64,000 bases of DNA, from the NCBI GenBank assembly GCA_964017185.1, contig OZ024875.1:24995456-25059455 (forward strand), written 5' to 3'. This DNA is from Rugalucina vietnamica (taxonomy: Eukaryota > Mollusca > Bivalvia > Lucinida > Lucinidae). Positions 56,321 through 64,000 of the stretch are shown piece by piece (the stretch's first letter is position 1; every line of letters begins with the position of its first letter). The translations under genes and the position numbers were made by a program. Under the pieces are notes generated by a model. The model did no database searches and was not told the origin of the DNA. It saw only the letters and a list, made by a program, of their open reading frames with translations.

Positions 56321-58231
56321 TCAGTATTTGTCACAACCAGTGGTACGGCGAAGGCGTTCCCTAATTAGACTAACCAGGCCTTCCAAACAATAGAATCGAG
56401 CTTCATTCAGAAGTTCTAGTAGATAGCGCTTTTCAAATGGCAACAGCTTAAGATCAAGCTGAGCACCATTCCTCAAGTACATTAGAATGATACGGAAGTG
56501 CGATGGATCCCGGTCAAACCTAAACATCCGGTTACTTGGGCGTAAAGGGCTTCCGTTAGCAAACATTAAGCCAAAAAGGGAATTGGGAACGATCCTAAGA
56601 GTGAGCTCGGATGTGACAAAAATCTGACCCCCTATATTTAGAATGACCTTACTTTCCTGAATTCTTTGTAAGAGATTAAAGGTGGAGTAGTAATGATTGA
56701 TCTTGTCAGACAGGTCATTTCCTGGTACGTTTGGATTAGTTAGAATTGTATCTTCACTGTGATTACTCATTATGGCATCCTTGACGAGATGATAAAATTC
56801 ACTCTCCTCGTGCTGAGCACTACTTCCATTCACAGCCTGGGGCACTCTCATCGGTTGGTCAAACTGCACTCCCTCCTCCTCCGAAGCGGCACTGGTACTG
56901 GCTCTCTCGTCACTCATGCAGGCCCGGAGCACCGCAACGGCCTGAGCGGTTTCATCTTGTTCAGTGTTGTCATTAGTTTCAATATCTATGGTGATTGAGT
57001 TCTTAGGAGCTTCTTGAGCTACCTTGTCACTCTGTTTTATCTTAGGGCATTTTTCTTGTTTTGATTGATTCACTTCAATTTTCAGTTCTTGATCTTTATT
57101 TGTTCTTTCTTTTGGAGATTTGCCCGATTTACCCACTTTGCTTGTTACAGTATTTTCAGTATCTTTAGTTTTAAGTGGGGTGTCAGTGGGTTTTGGTTCC
57201 TTGGCTAGCTTTGCTTTTCCAGTGGATTTTATGTCACGGTTGTCCTTTCCTGAATCTTTAGAGTTTTTAGTGGCTTTGTGTGTTTTAGGTTCAATAGCTT
57301 TAGGTGCTTTAGGTTCAGTGGCTTTAGGTGTTTTAGTTTCAATTTGTTCAGATTCACTTGGCCCAGCAGGTGCTATGATTGACTTCCTTTCAACACTAGG
57401 TTTAGGTTTTAGATTGGCATTTTCAGCATTATTTTGAGTTTCAGTGGCATTCTCAGTGTCTTGGTGAGTTTCATTTGACTTTTGGGGTTTTGGTTCAGGG
57501 TTTTCATTGTTGCTCTTTTTTACTTTGATGTTCAGTTTCTTATCAACTTTCTCAGGCTGTACCGTTTTCTCAGATGATACCTTGGCACTTGACTTCTTTT
57601 TGACCACCACAACCCTGCTCTTAACTTCCTTTGCTGGTTCTTCGTCCTCAGATGATGATGATGAGGAGGAGGAAGAAGAGCAGGACAACGTGCTTGTGGG
57701 TGGAGGAAACCAAACATTCTTTGTTCTGGTGGCAAAGTCTTCCCTAAATTGTTCCTCATTTGGGTCAAACAACTGTATGTCAGACCAGTCTTGGTCGTCC
57801 AAGGTGAAGGTGGCTTTCTTCTTTGGTGGTGTTATCTGAGGTGGAATAGATACTACTTTCCTCTTCCTGTCGCTGGACACGGAACTGCTTGGTGGAGATC
57901 TAGTTGGTGTTCTTGGAAGAGGGCTTATACACCTTGGGGGTCGAGGCGGTGCTTTGAAACGTTCCTCCCACTGGGTTCCCATTTTGTTCTCTTGATACTT
58001 CTGGAAAAGCTGTTTCGCCAACCAACCCCTGGCGCCGGTCTCTCTATGAAAACTCTCAGTGTCTTTATAGCGTCCGGGGCAGGTACCATGGACTTGTGCT
58101 CTGGACAATACTTTGTGGCAGAGTAGGCACTCGTATGAGAAGCCGCTATGTTGTTCCTGAACATGCCTTAGGACCATCCACCTTTGGGGAAATTCCACAT
58201 CCCCACAAACTTTACAGACGAAGACAGAGGC
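56321..58231 (-). CDS. Gypsy third ORF: zinc-finger plus KCTD/T1-type BTB protein
   Basis: A 636-codon exon opening at the acceptor TTTATTGCAG|GCC with no in-frame ATG before it; a stop lies a few codons further upstream, and the first internal Met falls inside the first finger. Numbering from two codons before the acceptor: residues 8-31 hold C-x2-C ... H-x5-H and about 36-53 hold CLLC ... H-x2-C, zinc-finger-like. Residues about 100-150 are Pro/Ser-rich; there is a Ser run near 185-195. Then about 200-470 is a Lys/Glu/Thr/Ser-rich linker with repeated KATEPKAPKA. The C-terminal 110 residues match the KCTD/T1 tetramerisation BTB fold: VILNIGGQIFVTS, FRFDRDPSHFRIILMYLRNG, LLNEARFYCLEGL. In KCTD proteins this fold forms oligomers, often as cullin-3 adaptors. 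The role here is unknown. Confidence 0.85.
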   Translation of the reverse strand, partial: ASVFVCKVCGDVEFPQRWMVLRHVQEQHSGFSYECLLCHKVLSRAQVHGTCPGRYKDTESFHRETGARGWLAKQLFQKYQENKMGTQWEERFKAPPRPPRCISPLPRTPTRSPPSSSVSSDRKRKVVSIPPQITPPKKKATFTLDDQDWSDIQLFDPNEEQFREDFATRTKNVWFPPPTSTLSCSSSSSSSSSSEDEEPAKEVKSRVVVVKKKSSAKVSSEKTVQPEKVDKKLNIKVKKSNNENPEPKPQKSNETHQDTENATETQNNAENANLKPKPSVERKSIIAPAGPSESEQIETKTPKATEPKAPKAIEPKTHKATKNSKDSGKDNRDIKSTGKAKLAKEPKPTDTPLKTKDTENTVTSKVGKSGKSPKERTNKDQELKIEVNQSKQEKCPKIKQSDKVAQEAPKNSITIDIETNDNTEQDETAQAVAVLRACMSDERASTSAASEEEGVQFDQPMRVPQAVNGSSAQHEESEFYHLVKDAIMSNHSEDTILTNPNVPGNDLSDKINHYYSTFNLLQRIQESKVILNIGGQIFVTSELTLRIVPNSLFGLMFANGSPLRPSNRMFRFDRDPSHFRIILMYLRNGAQLDLKLLPFEKRYLLELLNEARFYCLEGLVSLIRERLRRTTGCDKY

Positions 58232-58760
58232 CTGCAATAAAGAAAGTTTGTTAAATTTAATCTAGGATGATCTTTGCAATATAGGTTTCTCAGTTGTGCT
58301 TATGAGCAGACTTTACATTGCTGAGCAGTCATCAGGTTTTGCATGTTCTTGTACTAAAGCTTTACTCTTGTACACAACAGCCATATGTTCTTTTTGTTTG
58401 TTTGTTTGTATTGAGGCTTAGCGTTGCAGTCAACAATCCTTCATTCATGTCGGGACGGAGCCAACACTTCCTGGGGTTAACCAGTACGGTAGGGAGTTAA
58501 TGTGTCTTGCTCAAGGACACAACACAAAGCCGCATGTGATTTGATTTTGTATGCTTGATTTCATTTACACATGGCTCTAATCAGGACTTTATTTGTTTTG
58601 CAGGTTAAAGAAATATTTCTATGGTGGAAACATCAGGACAGTTTTTCTGGCAAGGTTAACTACTTTTAGATGGTAAGTATTTCAAAAATGAAAAAGTTTT
58701 AGTGGGAAGCTCCCTCTCTCTAATATAAATTCTGTATTGATCAGTATATATGACCATTTA
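58232..58760 (-). other. Gap between integrase and third ORF, holding a dispersed repeat
   Basis: Serves as the intron 3' end for the third ORF. 58385-58545 (TTTGTTTGTTTG, CATGTCGGGACGGAG, TGTCTTGCTCAAGGACACAA) is a relative of the dispersed repeat at 25125 and 28880. No gene. Confidence 0.6.
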
Positions 58761-61022
58761 CTACTCAGATTTCTGAAACCATGTTAGCTCTTTTTCCCCT
58801 TTGTACATCTTTAAACGGTCATAATGAACCAATCTGGATTTACCCCTGGGCGACTCTTGTATTCTGTACAATATGTCACTAAGTTTTTGGGTAACTACGT
58901 AAGGACCTTTCCAATGCCTTTGGAGTTTCAGGCTTATTCCAGCTTTTCTTACAGGATTGTGGAACCATACTAAGTCCCCTACAGCATATTCAATAAAATG
59001 GCTAGATCTGTCATAATGACGTTTCATTCCATCACTAGAAATTTGCATATGCTTGCGTGCAAAGTCATGTGTTTGAACGAGCTGTCTCTCCAGTTGATAT
59101 GCATAATCACTTTCACATTGACTAATTCTCTCTTCAGGTATACCAAGAGCCAAATCTATCGGTAACCGAAGCTCTCTACCTAACATCATCTTCGACGGAG
59201 TACACTTGGTTGTATCATGCAATGAAGAATTATATGCTAGGACCAAAAGTGGAAGATATACATCCCAGTCCTTCTGATTTTGTGATACATACGAAGACAA
59301 CATTGCCTGGATGCTTCGGCATGTACGCTCCACCATACCATCAGACTGAGGTCTACCTGGAGTTGTACGTGTTTTGTGGATTCCTAAAAGTTCACAAACC
59401 TCTCTAAAAACACAGGACTCAAAATTGGATCCTTGATCAGAGTGAAGTTCAGATGGCACTCCCAGAACGGATATGAATCTATCAATCAACTTACCAGCAA
59501 CAGTTTTTGCATCTATGGTCACCAAGGGAACTGCAACCAACCATTTGGTGAAATAATCACAAACTAGCAAGATATACCTGTGTTTTGAGCTACTGGTACT
59601 TGGAAGAGGACCCATTAAATCAAGTGCAATCCTCTCTAATGGGTAGCCAACATTATATTGCTTCAAGGGTGCTTTCGCTTTTCTATGTGGCTGTTTCCTA
59701 GAAGAGCAAACATCGCATATTCTGCACCAGTATTCTATCTCATCTCTACAGTGATACCAATAAAATCTTTGTCTGATTTTACTTACTGTCTTTTGTTGTC
59801 CCAAATGCCCTGCTGTAGTAGCTGCATGCAAAAGTAAGAAGACCTTTCTTCTTAAACTAGTAGGGAGAACAATTTGATGTACTATCTCACCTGGCCTATC
59901 ATTATTCTCCCATTTCCTGTACAGTACATTGTTGACAAGATACAGCGACTCCCACTGTCTCCAGTATGCTTTTAGTTCAGTGCCAGCAGGTGCTATTGTA
60001 TCCCAGGTAGGTTTGTGATTTTGGGCTTTCCAGGTCTTTATCAATCCAACAACAGAATCATTGTCTTGTTCTGTACTTATGTTCTCCGGGGTCAAACAGT
60101 CAATATCTATAACCTCGGTTGATCTTGTACCTAGACTTTCCGACTCACCTTCATTTTGACTAGTAACATAGTCATCTAAGGCCCCACAGTGACTAAAATA
60201 ACTTACCATTAATTCTTCTTCATCATCTGTCTCTAAGTCAGACACATTGTCTTCTATATTGATAGAAGGTACATTGTCAACTATAGATTGCTTACAGCCG
60301 ACATCAGATTCCATGAATTGCTCTTCAGATAAGTAAATCGTCTGAGCAGAGGTTTTCTCATCAAGTGAAATCTGACCATCTTGTCTGGCATGAAATAACT
60401 GTGGAATATTGTTATTACAGCTATCAGGTTTTTCAGTCACAAAGCTAGGTCGGTCTAAGTGCACATAAACCGAACTTTGGCTCTTACCATTTTCTATACT
60501 TGATGGGACCAGCGCATCCATTTCAGTAGAACAACATCTTAACATACCATCTTTCTTCTCTGGTTCTGTCACAGAACTACTCTCCACAGTTGATCCATCT
60601 TCCCGGTTGATCAGTCCGGTATCATTTGCTTCATTTCTTCTTTCTATCTTCTCGCAATACTTACAATTGCTGTCACTGCACGGACGTCTACTCATTGCGT
60701 CTGCATTTCGGTGAATAACACCACTTCGGTGTTCCACATGAAAGTCGTAAGTTGATAGGAATTCTATAAACCTTGCTGTCTGACCTTCCAAAATACTAAA
60801 GTTCATAAGCCATCTCAGTGACCCGTGATCACTTCTAACTGTAAAATGGCGTCCATATAAATAAGTATGGAAATGCTTTACCGAGCTCACAATAGCCAGA
60901 AGCTCCTTCCTAGTGGTGCAGTACTTACGCTCTGTTGTCCTGGAGAAGCACTTGCTATAATAGGCTATTACCTTTTCCTGGCCGTCTTGAACATGAGAGA
61001 GGACACTTCCTAACGCAACATT
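58761..61022 (-). pseudogene. Gypsy RNase H and integrase
   Basis: The coding frame is open from about 61022; the first Met is at 60890. RNase H remnants come first (KELLAIVSSVKHFHTYLYGR, then FTVRSDHGSLRWL). A variable, acidic insert of about 200 residues follows (residues 85-285), unusually long. Next is the integrase zinc finger (H-x7-H as HAATTAGHLG, C-x2-C as CRICDVC). The catalytic core has Asp in ALDLMGPLP, Asp in LHSDQGSNFE and Glu in GMVERTCR. The C-terminal GPY/F-type module is KLQRHWKGPYVV. The integrase looks complete. The start of RNase H is damaged: the segment expected to hold its first catalytic Asp is missing at the frame junction near 61025. Confidence 0.85.
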
Positions 61023-62689
61023 TGATGAATAAACTCACCTCCATTCTCATCTGGAAATGATAATACTGGGGCTGAGATAAGTGCTTGCTTCAATGCTTTG
61101 AATGCAGCTTCACATTTTTCTGTCCACTCAAATTTTCGTCCCTTTTCTGTAAGGGTATGCAAGGGCTTGCATATCTTGCTAAATTCAGGGATGAACCGCC
61201 TAAGATAACTACACAAACCAATGAATGATCTCAGCTCAGAAATATTAGTTGGAGTTGGCCATTCCTGAATGCTCTTTACCTTTTCTGGCGACGTTTTTAC
61301 GCCATCCTCTGAAATGAGATGACCAAGGAATGAGACTTCTTTTTGAAAGAAGACACATTTCTTGCTGTTCAGTTTCAAGTTTGCATCTTTCAGACGTTGC
61401 AGAACCTCCTCTAAATGCTTCAAGTGGACCTCAAATGTCTTACCATACACTATGATGTCATCTAGGTAGATGAGCAAAGAACTGTATGTCATACCGGCAA
61501 AAACCTTCTCCATCAGGCGTTCAAAAACCGCAGGTGTATTGATAGCTCCAAAAGGCATTACCTTGAACTGCCACAGACCGCTTCCTGGTATACAAAATGC
61601 TGTTTTGGGTCTGTCTTCTTCTGCAACACCTACCTGGTGAAAACCGGCCTTCAAGTCTAATGTCGAGAACCATTTCGAGCCACCTAATGCGTCTAAACAG
61701 TCACCAATATGAGGTAGTGGTTGTGAGTCTTGAATAGTTACCTTGTTGAGCCGTCTGTAATCTATACAAAAGCCTCCATCTTTCTTGGGTACTATAATAG
61801 CAGGTGAGGAAAAAGGGCTTGTTGATGGCTCAATGAGATCTTTGTCAGCCATCATCTGGATTTCTCTCTCAGCCTCTTTTCGTTTAGCTAAAGGCAACCG
61901 ATAAGGTGGTTGTTTTATTGGTTTTGTGCCAGGCATTAAATTTATATGATGTTCAACCAACGTGGTCCGACCTAAATCATGAGAGGAACTAGAGAAAGTG
62001 TCTTGGTATTTGATAAGCAATTGCTTAAAACTTTCTTTCTCTTCTGGACTTAAATTCTGACTACTTTTCTCATACAGCGCTTTGAGATGATCAGGGATCT
62101 CGGTATCTGTACAGGTATAGTCAGAATTAGCTTGAGCTTCAGTGTGTGAAACCTTCTCATAAGTGGATGATTCAGGAGGGTCTAGGTCTAGAGGCTCGTA
62201 TGTGGCGACAACAGTATGTTTGTTAATCTGACATTTTTCATCATATGGATTGGCAATGCGTATGGGAACCGTACCATCCGAAGGACATACTAGGGCCTTG
62301 GCAACTAATAACCCCTTTTTGTGTAAGAACTTTGTGTCAACTTCAACTATACCTGTTTTCTTTCTATCAATTGTGCCTGTAACAAAGCCTTGAACAACTA
62401 CCTCTGTTTCAGGTGGTATCTCGACATACTCAGATATTGCTATTCTGCAACAAGTTGGTTGTGCCTCACGACTGTTAGGAAAACAACGGATCTTTTCACC
62501 ATTAAGTTTCATACATAGATGTGTCAACATAAGATCACAATGGTGTGTAGTTAGGAAATCCATCCCTAAAATTCCATCATTTTCTATAGAAGCAATCAGA
62601 ACATTTTGTTGCACTTTCTGTGACCCTATTTCAACAGTTACCGTTGTTTTACCTAAAAATGGAGTAACCTCCCCTGTTACAGAGAGCAA
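61010..62689 (-). pseudogene. Gypsy protease C-terminus and reverse transcriptase
   Basis: 559 codons, without an authentic start, because it is the middle of pol. It begins with the second half of the aspartic protease (IASIENDGILGMDFL, the ILGMDFL flap-distal motif). RT follows: IDYRRLNKVTIQ, FSTLDLKAGFHQV (first Asp), MPFGAINTPAVFERLM and YLDDIIVYG (catalytic Asp pair). Then come the thumb LRSFIGLCSYLRRFIPEFS and the connection with FEWTEKCEAAFKALKQAL. RT motifs are intact. It ends at TAG 61010, where a small deletion with frameshift removes the start of RNase H. Confidence 0.85.
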
Positions 62690-62920
62690 TTTTGTCTTTG
62701 TAGGTTGAATTTCTTTATGGAATTTAGGAGGAAATGATCAACCAACCCTTTACTCAGTATGGATACATTGGACCCGGTATCAATCAGAAAAGTAACTGGG
62801 ATACCCTTAACTTTTGTGCATACAAAGTAACCTTCATCTATTGACCAATTTTGTCTCATTGCTACTGTTTCGGGCCCCCCTAATTCAGTCGGAACCCGGG
62901 CCCCTGATTCGACTGTGTGA
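62677..62920 (-). pseudogene. Gypsy protease active-site segment
   Basis: A short frame with VCTKVKGIPVTFLIDTGSNVS, where DTG is the aspartic-protease catalytic triad. The frame runs into a TAA at 62677. The remainder of the protease continues one frame over in the 62689-61010 segment; the shift lies around 62715-62735, next to a T-run. It looks like a one-base loss, but a programmed shift cannot be excluded from one copy. Confidence 0.75.
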
Positions 62921-63125
62921 AGTTTCCCTGTTGTGGAGTTGAGTTTCTATTTGGATGACCAAAGTTACCCCTTTGTTGATTCCTAGTTGGATTGTTTTCC
63001 CTAGGTTGGAAACCACGCCTTTGATTATTACTCTGTCCATCATGCCTGTTTCTATTTTGATGCTGATAATGGTTTGTGCCATTCTGACCGTAACGTGCCT
63101 TGTTTTGAGGTCTATATACTATTTC
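62885..63125 (-). pseudogene. Gypsy gag C-terminus, basic Asn/Gln/Arg-rich
   Basis: In the frame one base off from the gag body the product is rich in Asn, Gln, Arg and Gly (NRNRHDGQSNNQRRGFQP, QQRGNFGHPN). It is a basic nucleic-acid-binding tail without a CCHC zinc knuckle. It ends at a stop near 62882. A frameshift at about 63115 separates it from the gag body. Confidence 0.6.
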
Positions 63126-64000
63126 TTTGCCTAGAAATGTTCTCTACTTGTTTCTGCAGAGAGTCTAAATTCTTGCTGATAGTGACTAACTGATCTTCTA
63201 AAGGGTTTGATTTGGTAGTTTGGTTTTCTAGATTTTCTTGTTCAACCTTACCAACTAATTTGGTGCGCTGCCTATCTGCTATTCTATGAGCTTCCATTCG
63301 CACTGCTATGGCTTCAGCTTCTGAGTGTGATTTGGGACCAACTTCACGCAACATTAAGCGTATTTCTGTCTCTGATATTGCATCTATGAAATGATCTAAT
63401 GCTAAGGCCTCAATGAGATCTTGGGACGCTTTAGAGTAGGACTGGCGTGTTAATTTCTTTACCGCATGTGCTAATTGTGCTATTGATTCACCTTTCTGTT
63501 TTACTCTAGACTTCAATTGTGCTCGAAATACTTCAGCTCTGTTTTCTGACCCAAATCGTGATGTTAACTTTTGAACTAGGCTTCGATAATCTCTACGCTG
63601 AATGTCAGTCAACTCATTAAGCAAAGAACGGGCCTCCCCAACAAGACTATTTGCTAAATACAAGGACTTGACACGATAATCCCAACCATTAATTTCGGCA
63701 GAGATTTCAAACTGTGCGAGCCAGTCTTCAAAGTCATCATTTTCTGTACCTGAATAAGATTTAGGTTTCAGCTTGACGTAGTTATCCCCCCTTGCATTAG
63801 CTAAATTTGTATTCAAACTCTCTGTATTATTGGTCAGGTATCTATTGAGATTTGGGGTTTCAATTACACCATGGTTCTGTGCATTATTTGAGTTTTCATT
63901 ATCAAGGGATGTTACTCTTGTTTGACTGTCCCTGATTTGCTTTTCTTGCTCTGTTAACCTCATATCAACTATTTGCATATGGCGGTCCATATCACTAAAT
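63112..64000 (-). CDS. Gypsy gag (capsid region), runs off the window
   Basis: The frame is open to the window edge; the first in-window Met is at 63990. The first ~80 residues are polar with a short coiled-coil-like start (LTEQEKQIRD). The retrotransposon gag/capsid domain then follows: LKPKSYSGTENDDFEDWLAQ, LANSLVGEARSLLNEL, YRSLVQKLTSRFG, and GESIAQLAHAVKKLTRQSY, ending near residue 240. A Lys/Gln-rich tail with a heptad pattern leads to a stop at 63112 that appears to be a frameshift product. This protein would form the particle shell. Confidence 0.8.
   Translation of the reverse strand, partial: FSDMDRHMQIVDMRLTEQEKQIRDSQTRVTSLDNENSNNAQNHGVIETPNLNRYLTNNTESLNTNLANARGDNYVKLKPKSYSGTENDDFEDWLAQFEISAEINGWDYRVKSLYLANSLVGEARSLLNELTDIQRRDYRSLVQKLTSRFGSENRAEVFRAQLKSRVKQKGESIAQLAHAVKKLTRQSYSKASQDLIEALALDHFIDAISETEIRLMLREVGPKSHSEAEAIAVRMEAHRIADRQRTKLVGKVEQENLENQTTKSNPLEDQLVTISKNLDSLQKQVENISRQRNSI

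Larger units (their letters stand above)
54010..64000 (-). mobile_element. Ty3/gypsy LTR retrotransposon with a third ORF, 5' part outside window
   Basis: Minus-strand order is gag (64000-62885), protease and RT (62859-61010), RNase H and integrase (61022-58761), a spliced third ORF (58231-56321), polypurine tract (54987-55003) and the 3' LTR (54986-54010). Integrase after RT and YLDDIIVYG place it in Ty3/gypsy. It sits in the exon-junction minisatellite; CGTAG just outside the LTR (54005-54009) is the probable target duplication. Several frame lesions in gag-pol show that this copy is defective or contains assembly indels. The 5' LTR and primer-binding site lie beyond 64000. Confidence 0.9.

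Noticed and set aside
57120-57839. + strand ORFs rich in Leu/Ser opposite the third ORF
   Set aside because: Shadow frames of the Lys/Glu-rich linker on the minus strand.
58604-58672. Small + strand exon between TTTGCAG and GTAAGT
   Set aside because: The frame carries a stop before the donor, there is no domain, and it lies within the gypsy element antisense to its genes.

Overview
This is eukaryotic, AT-rich, intron-rich animal DNA, most likely from a bivalve mollusc. That assignment is an inference. It rests on the mix of repeats (CR1/jockey-type LINEs, a Ty3/gypsy element, many hairpin MITEs, dispersed families with internal tandem units) and on a Reeler-DOMON-cytochrome b561 gene. No bacterial-type gene, operon or CRISPR is present.

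Host gene. I can support one host protein-coding gene, on the + strand. It is assembled from short exons with consensus splice sites and compatible phases at 9421-9567, 31986-32134, 35728-35819, 37729-37828, 38078-38275, (tentatively 44129-44169), 44236-44398, 47264-47380 and 51611-51726. Read in order they give a Reeler domain, a DOMON domain and the first transmembrane segment of a cytochrome b561 domain, the layout of ferric-chelate reductase 1 (FRRS1). The signal-peptide exon, at least one DOMON exon and the rest of the b561 domain are not seen. The gene spans more than 42 kb because its introns are full of transposons.

Layout. 1-9420: repeats upstream of the first visible exon, including a LINE 3' relic (508-1218), a dispersed TIR family with internal tandem units (3187-4900) and a ~1.7 kb inverted-repeat element (6568-8275). 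9568-31985 (intron): a decayed LINE (A, about 11.1-16.9 kb) and a second LINE (B, about 17.0-20.9 kb), both on the minus strand. LINE B has a 2A-like motif and a PHD finger. They are followed by a 3.4 kb TIR element with a 5-bp target duplication (22426-25862) and a long-range inverted pair (26180/30860). 32-47 kb: exons alternating with MITEs, minisatellites and more copies of the dispersed family. 47.4-50.2 kb: a foldback element with a GATC/ATC satellite loop, a tRNA-derived SINE and a mariner relic. 51.7-54.0 kb: a minisatellite made from the end of the b561 exon and its splice donor, itself interrupted by a 1.17 kb element with TTA target duplications. 54010-64000: a Ty3/gypsy retrotransposon on the minus strand that runs off the window, inserted in that minisatellite.

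Most interesting. The gypsy element carries a third ORF between integrase and the polypurine tract, where env would sit in a retrovirus. It encodes zinc-finger-like motifs at the N-terminus, a long charged linker and a C-terminal KCTD/T1-type BTB domain. It opens directly at a splice acceptor with no start codon, so it is probably expressed from a spliced subgenomic RNA. The second is the exon-junction minisatellite, which repeats a splice donor roughly fifteen times directly downstream of the genuine one.
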